From assembly GCA_036971475.1 (NCBI GenBank), contig JBAIZL010000001.1, positions 215,819,444 through 215,883,443 of the forward strand: 64,000 bases of DNA, read 5' to 3'. This document shows, piece by piece, positions 37,605-49,900 of the stretch; within the stretch, counting starts at the first letter, position 1, and each line of letters begins with the position of its first letter. A program made the position numbers and the translations under genes. This DNA is from Prosapia bicincta. Taxonomy: Eukaryota > Arthropoda > Insecta > Hemiptera > Cercopidae. The notes under the pieces are model-generated. The model was not told the DNA's origin. It saw only the letters and a list, made by a program, of their open reading frames with translations, and ran no database searches.

Positions 37605-37690
37605 GTTACGATCTGAGTTGACAATGGGTCACATCTCCCAAAACGGCCGTCCTCAACAATTATAAAAGTATGAGGTACTTTAGGCAAGTG
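37605..37690 (+). repeat. Family F3 repeat, copy 2 (hammerhead-like, degraded)
   Basis: GAG, TTGACAAT, GGG-TCACATCT-CCC, AAAACGGCCGTC, CTC. The hairpin, the A-rich link, the palindrome CGGCCG and the closing GAG/CTC have the order of a hammerhead motif, but the core bases differ (TTGACAA rather than CTGANGA). Confidence 0.5.
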
Positions 37691-38262
37691 TAACATATGT
37701 ACAAATATTTTTAGATAAAATATGTTTTTTTGAAAAATAATTATTCTCATTCTTAAAAACTGGTATATTTATTACAAAACAAACTTTTTAATTTTTCATT
37801 AAGAAATTTTATTTTCTATATAATATAAGTATTATATAACATTTTTAGTAGCTGTGTGTCTACTAATATTTATTGTTATTTATTTGGTTTGTTGATATTA
37901 TATTGCTTATTTTGAGCAAGTTATGTTTTTATTTTTGTATTGAACAATAAATGGTGTTTATGTTTGCCAAATAATTCATTTGACTTTTATAATATAAGAA
38001 AGATATGAAAAGATAATATAGGGTTAAGATAATAGGACACAACATCGTGGTCTGAAATATTGAAAAGTATAATGTCTTATTACGTAAATTGAGAGAGTGA
38101 AATCTGCTCTCTATCGAAGCATAGTCTAACTATCTACCTTGGTTAGTTGTTTTGTGTGCTTTTAATAAATAATTAGTATGATTAAAACAACTTCCATACA
38201 TGGTTCAAAAATGAATGTAAATATTAATAATCTTTCATATAAATTAATTTTACTCAATAAAA

Positions 38263-38458
38263 TTATTAATCACTTAAACAATAGTTTATGACTATCCGAA
38301 CTTTGAATTTAGTAAATTTGTTAAAACTTACTGAGACAGAACGTTTTCGATCACTATCTGCCGATCTTCATCAGTGTCTTCTGTCTCAGTGAGTTTTAAC
38401 AAATTTACTAAATTCAAAGTTCGGATAGTCATAAATTATTTTTTAAGTGATTAATAAG
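38263..38458. mobile_element. Foldback element with near-identical arms
   Basis: Left arm about 38263-38338 and right arm about 38386-38458 are inverted copies. The words ATTAATCACTTAAA, TGACTATCCGAACTTTGAAT and TTAGTAAATTTGTTAAAACT appear in both with very few differences. The central spacer contains the hammerhead-like motif. No protein is encoded. Confidence 0.85.
38331..38380 (-). ncRNA. Hammerhead-ribozyme-like motif (foldback centre)
   Basis: Read on the minus strand: AAGACA (stem I), CTGATGA (core), extra A, GATC-GGCAGATAGT-GATC (stem II), GAA, AACGTT (palindrome at stem III), C (cleavage position), TGTCT (closes stem I, 5 pairs with AGACA). All invariant core bases C3 U4 G5 A6 G8 A9 G12 A13 A14 are present and the base at the cleavage position is C. 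It departs from the consensus by the extra A before stem II, and stem III has no loop, so it could only form between two molecules. Activity is not shown. Confidence 0.6.
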
Positions 38459-40632
38459 ATTCAACCGAACGTAATGGAATATAAAATTCAAGAATTCAAT
38501 AAAATTACTACAGAATATGTGTGGCAGCATCTATTCTCAAATTTAAAACAACTTATTCATTATAAAATTTTGTAAAACCTACTTTAAAATTTGATAATGC
38601 TACATATTTGTCTGAAACAATGGGAAACAAGTTATTCAAGAAAGTTTTAAAAGTGCACTGAGTAAGTGAAGAAAGTGTTACATTTGCAGATCACACCCAA
38701 ATTCCTAGGCAGCACCTTAAAATTTGTACTTTATGCAATATATAAATAGAATCAAGAACTTTTAAAAAAAACTTTTAAAGTTTATGCGTTATTGAATTTT
38801 CAAACCAATCGACTTCCTCAAAAACGATTTTCTTTTTAGAAAATTTATTGAAGTTACAGTTGCATGCCTTATGTTTCAACCCAGCCCAAATACAACACAT
38901 TTCGTTGTCTAGTTTTTAGTTTAACTTCATGTCACTATAGTTTTAAAGACATTGTTTTAATCTTTACATTGACACCAACATAAAGTCACGTTATGAAATA
39001 CAAGGGTTGTTTAGAAAGTAAAGAACTTTTAACAATATTCAACGACTTACTACATTAACTCAGTCTGAAGATGGTAGAGTCAGCATTTTCATTCTTTGTT
39101 TGTTCTGGACATGAACATTCACTTCTTTTTCTTGCTTTAAGAGTAATAAATTAGTTAGATTATTACATTTAAGGAGATTATGAAAAAGAGGATTAATATG
39201 CAGAGCAGTATAGGATTACAAAAACCTTCATCTAGAGTAAGGGAAAAAATAAAAAGGTGAATGCATAATCATGGACGCCCACACTTGAGGGTAAGGAGAC
39301 CATGGCCCCTTTGCTCACCCACAGATTTGAAAACAAAATAAATATTCAAGCCCTATATGTAGACCAGTGAATTTTTTCGAGAAAGTTATTTTAAAAAATG
39401 GAGAATTGCAGGACTTGACTTATAACTAAAATATTTAATACACAAAAAATATGTGTTTCCATAAATAGTTACGTGTTATAAAAAGTCCGAGTAATTAGAT
39501 GAATGTGTTTATTGTCTTTATACATTAAGTTGCGTAGCCTAGTACTTTATACGTAGTAATAGGTTAAACATGGTTAAAGTATGCAATGCCTCACGCCCAG
39601 CTCCCCCTATAAACTTTCATACAAGCACCAATGTACATAATTAAAATAGGGTATATAATCCCCCTAGTTGTGAAACAGAAACCTGATTTCCATAGTGAGG
39701 GTTATAATTCAAAGGAAGACCTATTTTCTGTTACATCGATACTTGAGGATAAGGTTACAGGTGAAAACATGGAAGAACAGTTGAATACAAGAAGAAGATA
39801 AAGCACCCATACTTGGTGTGGAAGAGAATAACACTCCATGTAGGTAACAATGTTTCCTGAAATAGATATCTACTATACTGGCACTGTACCAGCTGATGCA
39901 CAACAGTGTCCAATGACTTAGCTGCAAGGGCCCAAACAACATCCCCAACATTTTAAATAAGAATTTTTTACACTTCAGATCTAGCAATAAATTTTGTTTT
40001 TGTGGTTTTAATGGCTTTTATCCATTATAATATTTTTGAAGGATGAAAAAATTATTTTGAATAATAGGTATGATTATAGTTGGGTCATAAAATACTCTCG
40101 TCTAAGATAAATTATAATAGTCTATAAAATTGTTTGGTCAGGCAGTAATATAAAGAAGGATTCAGAGTTACGCCTGAAATAAATCTCTTGCTCAAGTTCA
40201 AAGTTATTTATCTTCCTGTTAGAGCTCTCCCACAAAGAGAGTGAGAAAGGAAGGATAGTTAGGACTAAGAGGGAGAATCTCCCACATAATTAGAAAATAA
40301 TTGTTAGAAAGCTCAGAATTTTTATTAGTTGGAAACAAAATAGAGATCATAAATGATTTGTGGCAAAGTGCGCCAGATGAGTAGATGATGGAGGAACTTG
40401 TTCAAGGAATTTGTGTTGGTAAGTGATTCAATTTGGATTAAAATCATGTAAATGTTTAGATTTTTCTAGAACTATGAAATACGTTCTATTTATAGTTACT
40501 GTCTAATTTGATAATAAGTCACTCATCCTGAAATGGTTGTTGTGAAACAACAAGTAATAACTACTATATAGGAGAGTGTCGCATATGTACAAGAACTTTA
40601 ATGTGAACTAGTACCTCAAGTTTAAGATGGAA
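38459..40632. other. AT-rich intergenic DNA
   Basis: No gene recognised. ACAAGGGTTGTTTAGAAAGT near 39001 looks like a mariner-type terminus but has no partner. The 88-codon minus-strand frame at 39721-39987 shows no known feature. Confidence 0.35.
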
Positions 40633-41730
<1,098 letters not shown>

Positions 41731-41951
41731 TGGTATCACTTAGCAAAAAAATTACAACCTACTGATATTTTTCAGCAGACGCAATATGCACTAGATTAGT
41801 GCATTGTTCAATGCTGTGAGTCACAGTCAAGACTCAGACAACACAAGGAGTCTTGTCCATCACTCACAGCATTGAACAATGCACTGAACCAAAGCGAAAA
41901 GCGTTTGCTGAAAAATAAAAATAAGTAGGGGTTTTTTGCCAAGTGATATCG
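41731..41951. mobile_element. Foldback MITE
   Basis: Ends GGTATCACTTAGC and GCCAAGTGATATC are inverted, as are CAGCAGACGC and GCGTTTGCTG. The inner 24-base arms AGTGCATTGTTCAATGCTGT(GAGT) and their reverse complement flank a 37-base spacer. No coding content. A half copy lies at 5880-5985. Confidence 0.82.
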
Positions 41952-42573
41952 ATAAAAATAACTGTTAAAGAGACCATAAGATATAGAACACAAAGAATAC
42001 CTACTTTTTCAAAGTAATAACATGTGGCCTTGTTTGACATAAGTGAAATCTATTTTGTATGGATCACTCTTAACACGTTGGCTGCGGCGGAAGCCTATCG
42101 GCTTCCGAGTAGGGGGGCTTTTAGGGTGGAAGCCCTTGCTTCTCTCGTCCATATTCATTACACATCGGGTTTACGACTGCAGTTATTGCTTTAGGTGGCT
42201 GTTTCTCTCACAGTGTGGTGGGTGTGTACGTGTGTAGCAATAGTTTCCAATTTCGCTTACTAAAGGATGGTATATTATTCATTTGTTTTTGTAAATAAAT
42301 AGTGTTAGTTTTAGCGTTTTATCTCTGTAAAATAAGGGCTGGTACATCTAGGGACATGGTTTTAAATGTAAATAGTGCTTTGAACGATGTTGCTGACTAC
42401 TCCGAGACTAGTTCCGGTGATGAGTCCAGTGACATTGATGCCGCCATCTAGATGGTAAACCTATATCTACAGACAATGAAAATGAGTCAGATGATGATGA
42501 TTCAGACAATTACAACCATACTTGGTGTCATTATAACACTATTGGTATGAGAGGCATACCATTTATTCGACAG

Positions 42574-42590
<17 letters not shown>

Positions 42591-42647
<57 letters not shown>

Positions 42648-42836
42648 ATCAAATGTGTTTTCCTGTTAGAATATTTTTAAGATCAAATAATATACACAAA
42701 TACAGGAATATTTAATTTATTGAATAATAAACTCAAAGCTTTCGTCGGTTTACATTACCAACATCCTCAGGAGTTAGCTTTAAGTTTATTATTCAATAAA
42801 TTAAATATTCCCGTATTTGTGTATATTATTTGATCT

Positions 42837-42898
<62 letters not shown>
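42591..42898. repeat. Foldback inserted in a (TA)n tract
   Basis: TA runs at 42591-42642 and 42839-42898 flank a foldback with arms at 42678-42733 and 42782-42838 (TAAGATCAAATAATATACAC and its inverse, few differences). The foldback apparently landed in a TA microsatellite inside the piggyBac-like element. Confidence 0.75.
42730..42775 (-). ncRNA. Hammerhead-ribozyme-like motif in nested foldback
   Basis: Minus strand: AACTC (stem I), CTGAGGA (core complete), extra T, GTTGG-TAATGTAAA-CCGAC (stem II with one G-T pair), GAAA, GCTTT, GAGTT (closes stem I with AACTC, 5 pairs). The palindrome AAGCTT stands at stem III. Spacing at the cleavage position is one base off relative to the 38331 and 57451 motifs. 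Confidence 0.5.
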
Positions 42899-42899
<1 letters not shown>

Positions 42900-43296
42900 C
42901 AATAAATAGGCAAAAGTTTATTTTTTACAATGGTATCTTCTAGCGGTACTGTGAAAGCCTATCGGTTTCTGATAACTGTGACGTCATAATAATAGCTGAA
43001 AAGCATTCAAAATGATTTTTTTCTTCTGATAAATTATTTATTTCATTATTATTTATGATATATGACAATAAATAGTCATAAGTAAAATTTTTGTCACAAT
43101 GAGACCATTTAGCAGAGGCTGCGGAAGCCTATTGGCTTCCAAAAATTATGACTTCATATTATCACCTGAAAAGCATTGAAATTATTTTTTTTCTAAAAAC
43201 TGTCTTTTTTCATTAAATTAAATAAAAAAATTGTTTAAAAAAATTTCAGGACCGCTACAAGGTATGCCCCAAGTTCCGCCGCAGTGAACGTGTTAA

Positions 43297-44223
43297 ACCA
43301 TTTGGTTTGTTGATAAACAATTGTCTGAATCCAAATTATTACTTTTTTAAACACTAGTTTAACATCCACTTCCAAAATGATCAAATTTCAGAGAAATTTA
43401 AATGGTTTTAACTGGGCAGGACCTCTCCCTTCGTCTAATTCTCAATCCAATTGCATACACTTCGATATTACTTGGTTGTTTGTAAGTCAACATTTCGAGT
43501 ATTAGTTCTTTTTCTCCGCCAGATCTGAGAGAAAACTGGTGAATAATTAGGGTGCACAGTTTTGTTGCTTCATCTAGTAGAAAAATAGTATATATGCTGT
43601 AAACAGTTTTATTTCATTTACAAAAGTTTTAATCTCATATAACAAATATTTTTTAGAGTAATCTATTCAGTTGTATATATGAAAGATAACAATAAAACTG
43701 TTAATAGATTTAGTGATTTTGACAAAATTGGTTCCAAAGTTAACACATGCTGCAGGAACTGTAGAAAGTGTTTTATGAGAGGTCCAAGAAATGGAATCCA
43801 ATTATAAAAGGGATGACAGCATGGACGACGAGGATGCTGTCCCAATTTATTTTCCTTCTGATTAAGAAGTTGATCAAGCCAAAATAGGATAAGATATTGA
43901 AGTTGGGAAAAGCCAACTTGTCTACTAACATTGACAGCACCACTGGTTAAGGTTCTAGCTTTCTACCACAAACTGGTTTTCAATTAGATACAATTATGAC
44001 AGAAACAGTAATGATGACAACTGTGTTCCTTTGGATGAGAAAAGTTCAACAGTATCTGACAGGAGGTATGAATGGAAGATGACCCTTAAATCATAATAGA
44101 CTAACTGAATTACCAAGTAAACATTCCAGATTAGCAATGATTCTACTGTGAACTTGCCTTCATTAGCGAGACAAAGAAATATTGTTCTTCTTAAAAAATG
44201 AAATTTGAGAGGTAAAAATTACT
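43297..44223. other. Intergenic, possible transposon remains
   Basis: A short plus-strand frame from an ATG near 43790 reads MESNYKRDDSMDDEDAVP, acidic like a transposase N-terminus, then stops. No element ends were found. Confidence 0.3.
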
Positions 44224-44430
44224 GGAAATCTAGGTGCTCTACTCCAAGTAGGCAGAATATTGTTCGTTAAACACAAAAATCTAGGTGCTCTACTCCAAGT
44301 AGGCAGAATATTGTTCGTTAAACACAAAAATCTAGGTGCTCTACTCCAAGTAGGCAGAATATTGCTCGTTAAACATAAAAATCTAGGTGCTCTACTACAA
44401 GTAGGCAGAATATTGTTCGTTAAAGACAAA
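44224..44430 (+). repeat. 51-bp tandem repeat, 4 copies
   Basis: CTAGGTGCTCTACTCCAAGT recurs at 44230, 44281, 44332 and 44383. Because 51 is divisible by three, both strands show 17-residue repeats in open frames (for example KHKNLGALLQVGRILFV). I take these as artefacts. Confidence 0.95.
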
Positions 44431-44975
44431 AACCAAAAATTAATCCAAGAATATCCTGATTCCATTGACACTTTTATTTTTGGCTTATGCATAAAACCCT
44501 TAATATTAAACAAAATTATAACCCATACAAGTGAAGAAATATCTAGTAAAAGTGCTAAATTTCTATAATACTCTTAGTTTATACTAAGTTATACATTGCT
44601 ATTTTAAGTATCACAGTTTTCTGGGATTCCTAGCACTGTCACATTAACTGTTATCAACACTTTTAGACAACAAATATCAGTCAGAACCTTCTACATACTG
44701 TTTGTTTCCACTTATACACACATCCAACCAAGCCTCTATTTAGCTCCCCATCTAATGGCTTCACTTTCTTTATGTCAATTACTCTTTTTTCATACAGTTT
44801 ATTTTCATTTTAGTGTAATAGTAATATTCAAACAGTATATTAGACTGATTATGTGATTACTTGATTCCAAAACCTTTTTGACCCTCGTTCAGAGATACAA
44901 AGTACGTTTCTACAATTAGTTAACTGTTTTGTCCTTTTGCTTACTTGTTAAGATTTCATGTGAAAGCTCTGCTCT

Positions 44976-45496
44976 GCTTGTAAATGTCCTGCTACATCCC
45001 CTGGTTGTAAATGTCCTTCTACATGCTCTGCTTGTAAATGTTCTGCTACATGCCCTGCTTGTAAATGTCCTGCTACATGCTCTGCTTGTAAATGTCCTAT
45101 TACATGCCCTGCTTGTAAATATCCTGTTGCATGCCCTGCTTGTAAATATCCTGCTACATGCTCTGCTTGTAAATGTCCTGCTACATGCCCTGCTTGTAAA
45201 TTTCCTGCTACATGCCCTGCTTGTAAATGTCCTGCTACATGCTCTGCTTGTAAATGTCCTGCTACATCCCCTGATTGTAAATTTCCTGCTACATGCCCTG
45301 CTTGTAAATGTCCTGCTACATCCCCTGGTTGTAAATGTCCTTCTACATGCTCTGCTTGTAAATATCCTATTACATGTCCTGCTGTAAATGTCCTGCTACA
45401 TGCCCTGCTTGTAAATATCCTATTACATGCTCTGCTTGTAAATATCCTGTTACATGCACTGCTTGTAAATGTCCTGCTCATGCCCTGCTTGTAAAC
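44976..45496 (+). repeat. 27-bp minisatellite, about 19 copies
   Basis: Unit TGCTTGTAAATGTCCTGCTA plus CATGCCC, with scattered substitutions and one single-base loss near 45382. Its length keeps frames open on both strands: LLVNVLLHA repeats on plus, AGHVAGHLQ repeats on minus. Neither has a promoter, a splice context or non-repeat protein sequence. Confidence 0.95.
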
Positions 45497-45722
45497 ATTT
45501 GCACAAATTAGGCCCCTCAGGGTCTTTTAGGATAAATCTGTTACAGATTCCCAAAGTAACTATACAGCTATTTTTTTTTTCACAATAGATGAACAGCTGC
45601 TAGGTTTTTGTGGATATGGTCCTTTTGGAATGGTATTTGAAATCAAAGCACAATATATATAGCATAAAAAATGTAATCTTATATTTGTTGATTCCATCTT
45701 CACGTGATCTACTAATTTTCAC
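45497..45722. other. Short intergenic stretch
   Basis: Nothing recognised. Confidence 0.4.
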
Positions 45723-45862
45723 TAAACACTTGTAAATGTTTATAAACTTGCCTATAGTAGCACTTACTTATATTTGTTGAGGGCGGCCGTTTCGGGAGAT
45801 GTGTACCATTTTCAACTCAGTAAGTGCTACCAAAGGCAAGTTTATAAACATTTAAAAGTGTT
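45723..45862. repeat. Family F3 foldback, copy 3
   Basis: Inverted arms AAACACTTGTAAATGTTTAT and its near inverse around 45840-45862, with AGTAGCACTTACT / AGTAAGTGCTACC inside. The centre, read on the minus strand, is GAG, TTGAAAAT, GGTACACATCTCC, C, GAAACGGCCG, CC, CTC, matching the F3 copies near 37.2 and 37.6 kb. Confidence 0.7.
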
Positions 45863-46589
45863 TAGTGTAATCTTATATGATGTGAGAATGAATTATATGA
45901 CTTTTAATCTAATACCTCAACCTAATACGCTTCTTGAAATAATTGTTGAAAAATAGCCAAACGTATTCACGAAACTAACAAGAAAGGTACCATGAACAAT
46001 TGGATTACCTAAGTACCTTTCACAAGGGACAACCTAACTATTGTGGGGGCTTCAGGAAATATTCTAAGAAAATAACAATGAAATCAAGGAAATTGAACTC
46101 ATCCATACATACTATGTTATAGCAAAGGAAGGTTTTGATTTTTTTTTTTTTTTGTAAAATGTATTTACATCTAGACTTTAGAAACATATTAATTCTCTAT
46201 TATATTAATACTACTGGTTAATTTACTTACATATGCTTGTATACACAGCCTATAAATACATTAATTAGACTCCATTATGTTTTAAAAAATGTTGTACTTT
46301 AAAAATGGGAGTGTCTTTAAAGAGTTAGAGGTAGTGAATTCCTCATGAAAAACTAACCTAAACCGCAATACAAACCTAAAGTGAAAAAAGTAGCTTATTT
46401 TAGAATCAGAAAACTCAAAAAGTTTAAGCTCTGGTAGGGGCAAAAACACATCATATTATTATTTTGTTTGTTATGATTCATTAGATTTTATAATAAATAT
46501 CATTAGGTTTTAATAATCTCTCTTTAAAATAATACTGAAGGTTATTTATAAACAAGTGATACAAAAAAGAAATAAGTAAGTAAATTCCT

Positions 46590-46825
46590 ACTTACATCAA
46601 CAATGAAAAAATGTATTTTAGTTACTTTTTATTAAAAAATTACAATTAACATAAATAAAGTAACATAACCCACACGTTGAAATAGCTGTTCTAATACATA
46701 ACCTATAATTTAAAATCAGCTGTTTTTGAAATTTTATGATATCACTTATTTTAAGCCAATTGCAACACAATAACTATATTGCATACCTTGCCCCTTTTGT
46801 GAAAAGTTTTTCTCCCGTATAAAAC
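46590..46825 (+). repeat. Dispersed repeat family F2, copy 4
   Basis: The longest F2 copy. It shares words with 19685-19885 from ATTACAATT to CCCGTATAAAA. It lies in what may be the 3' UTR of the minus-strand gene ending at 46955. Confidence 0.75.
46623..46632 (-). promoter_or_regulatory. Candidate polyadenylation signal
   Basis: AATAAA on the minus strand about 325 bases after the stop at 46955, inside the F2 repeat. Position only. Confidence 0.3.
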
Positions 46826-46954
46826 TAAAATGAATTCAGAAGAGAGGGGGAAATAATTGAAGCAATTGAAGAATATACTCTGCAATATATACCTCAAAAC
46901 TTAAAAGGAATTACTCTCATACAATTATTCTGCTACAAACCTCACCTTTGACTG

Positions 46955-49900
46955 CTATGATGAGTGTAACGGATGATGTGATTTAATGTCTCCTTGATGG
47001 AGTAAAAGCTTAGTTTCTTCTGTGGGTGAATGGTCCATAGGAGGTGGAGGAGGGCATATGTAAAGAGGAGGAGAACTTCCTGTTACAAGTAGATCTTGGA
47101 TGAGTGTTACTTCTGATGAAGTAGTACTACTTGTAACACCAACAAACTTAATTGGTAACAGCTGCGGTTTTGAAGAATTGGGAGAGCGAAGAGGACCAAT
47201 AGCTCGCAAGGCAGGAGGACTTTTTCCTGGGGAGTAATCTGAGCCACTGGCACCTGAAGCTGTGTCTGAAATTAATTTTTCGGTTTCAGGGTCATCATTA
47301 TTGATTCTGTTTGATTTATGGTTTGCACAAGGTTGATTTATGTTGATCTCGTGCTTCTTTAGAATACTTTTTGATCGGCGATGAGTTTCTGGTGTTGTAC
47401 ATGTTCGACTGTCTATAGAGTCAACTGACAGCGAGGACCGGCTTTCTCCATTTTTTCCTACAAAAATTCATAACTCTGTAACAATTATTTTAAACATTAA
47501 ACAATCAGTTTTAAATAACCTTTGTAGACTAAAACATAATTTTAACGGAGATTACTATTAAAATCTAAATTTGATTTTTTTAAAGGTTTTGGACAAAAAA
47601 ACTTATCTGCAGTGAGATATGTAATATATAATTCAATGTTTTGGTAAATAAGGTTTTAAAGTTGTTTGGCATTTAGCTGCCATTGTTTATTAATAACTAA
47701 AATATGATTATGATGAATGGATAGAATTAGGGTAGTACGAGTAATATAAAACATTTTGGTTTGGGGAAGATCATGTGCGAATGTTGTCTACCTCTTATAA
47801 CTCCTTATCAATAGACAGATTGATAAGAAAGAAGAGGTGGAATGATGGTAGGTCTATAAAATTAACATATTCGTCCACTTTTATTGGGAATGAGCAGAAA
47901 CCGAACTGCCTTAAATAAAAGGCACCAAACTTAACTCTACATCAAGGGCTCCATGTTCCTCCTTGAAGGCAAATGCTCAGTTCTGAAACTTTGTCATTAG
48001 CAGTCTATGGAGTATGTCAATTATCTGAAAATTTGACCCAGAGTCTAAATAAAGGTTTTGTGACAAATACAGTAACCTTTTTAAAAATAATTGGCAATTG
48101 TATCCAAAGCACTAAATTTCTAAATTTATAATAAAATTTATAGTCAAAATTAAACAAATTCATTAATAAAGGACAGGAAAGGATAAAATGTATGAGTACA
48201 ACGATGACTCTAAAAATGCGGAGACATCTGAGTCTTACATGAACAAGAAAACAGAACCGCTTATTGATGATTCTAAAGGCTCTTTTAAAATCTAGGTTTC
48301 ATTCTAAAACTTCATTTTAATTTTGTTGCAGCATTGACGATGAATATCAAGAAATAATCAAGATGGCAATTCATCTATTAAGGTACCTAACTGTGTAAGG
48401 GAGTTCCTGAAGTGAGCTTATAGAGATAATCCAAAATTTAAAAAATAAATTTGAGTTCTTTAATCAAAAAATATCATCATGAACTGATAAAAGATAAACA
48501 AAACTCATCAATTAGGACAGACAATTTCAGTTTCTTATTCCCACACAATAAATCTCTAATATTGTTATATTAAATGTCATTTTCTACACAGTTTTAATTC
48601 TTTATTACTTTATTTCTTTTCTTTTACTTTATTACATTTATTTTCTATAAAATAGCTTTATTAATAGCTATTGTGAAATATTAACTAAAACCAAATTATG
48701 AAAAACTTAGTGAGCCATAAGTAGAAGAAGTTTAAGAATCCTTACATTACTCCCAATTACATTGTATTGTCCTTCTAAAAAAACTTCTGAGAAGCTATAA
48801 AAACATTTACACAGAGATAACAAACTTGTCTTATGTTTTAAGGCAGTGGCAGATTCAGCAACTTCAATAAAAGGTGATTGACTGAAAGTTGTAAAGAATA
48901 GCAGGCCCATATTTACACCACACAAAGACGGAAAAGTAATGGAAAAGATTGTTAAAAGTCTCAAAGACAAATCTACCTGACATTGAGAAAACTCTATACT
49001 TTTTCTCCTGTGAGGTGGAATATACTGTTTAAAATCCTTAGAGGCACCAACATCGTTATAACATATAAGGATATATAAGGTAATATTAAGGGCAAACTGT
49101 CTGAAGAGTCAATGTTCTATTATTTTATTTTATTAAAACAGGTATAGTTTCATTGCTTTAGATGGTCTAAAACTCTTGGATCATTGGACAGAAAAGGTGG
49201 GGCGATCTCTTTGCCTCTCTTTGGATCCGCCACTAGTTTAAGGCAATGATTCGTTATGATGTAAGTAGTGTAACAACCAGAGGTAAAATATAACATTACT
49301 ACAATTCCTACAATAGTTTCATGCAGCAACAGCAAATGATAAATTTGTAAACCAAAACAGTTCTTAGCATTTCATGTGTTTATAAGTTATATTTTTATTA
49401 GCCATCATGTTAATTATCCATGGATTACCAAAAGAAAGGATTTAGATTTTCTTCTACACTTAGTAATAAATTATCATATTATTTCTAAATATACAAACCT
49501 TTGTCCTTTAGATTGCTTCAAATTTTGTTGAAAAAAAATTAATGTTTTACTAAATGATACATTAACTTACACATATAAAAATATATCTAATATTTTAAAA
49601 ATCTTTAAGGCAGTTAGGAAAATTGTTTTCATTTTTTATATATTATTTTATTGACACCTGTAAAGCAATATTTTACCATAATATTCTCTTATAACTATTT
49701 ATATTATATTATATGAAAAAAAATTACAAAATTTTGATATAACTAATGACTAAAGATAATGCTAATTAAAGATAATTCAGAATTGTTATGTTTTAGAATT
49801 CTGCTCCCTGAGTTATTTGGTTTGCTTACAAATATTTCGTACTCTTCACAAGTTACTGATGAAATGTGTCAAGATGTTTTGCATACTCTTTAGATATTGT

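Larger units (their letters stand above)
35736..38262. other. AT-rich DNA with microsatellite and two F3 repeats
   Basis: No gene seen. It holds the TA run at 36165-36251 and the F3 family copies listed separately. CTGCTCTCTATCGAAGC near 38103 is another copy of the dispersed motif. Confidence 0.4.
42070..43296 (+). mobile_element. Non-autonomous piggyBac-like element
   Basis: Both ends are TTAA: TTAACACGTTGGCTGCGGCG at the left and CGCCGCAGTGAACGTGTTAA at the right. The termini match at about 17 of the first 20 bases when inverted. TTAA insertion sites are characteristic of piggyBac elements. Inside, about 42380-42570, acidic pieces (SGDESSDID, then NESDDDDSDNYNHT) resemble the acidic N-terminus of piggyBac transposases, but the catalytic part is absent. 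Several GGCTTCCGA-like words recur within. It is interrupted by TA microsatellites and a foldback. Confidence 0.85.

Noticed and set aside
39001..39022. Mariner terminal repeat
   Set aside because: A single terminus-like word without a partner, duplication or transposase nearby.
44163..44568. 17-residue repeat protein
   Set aside because: 51-bp tandem repeat with open frames on both strands and no other gene features.
44929..45481. 152- and 177-codon repeat proteins (LLVNVLLHA, AGHVAGHLQ)
   Set aside because: The 27-bp unit keeps frames open on both strands. There is no gene context, and the plus and minus products cannot both be real.
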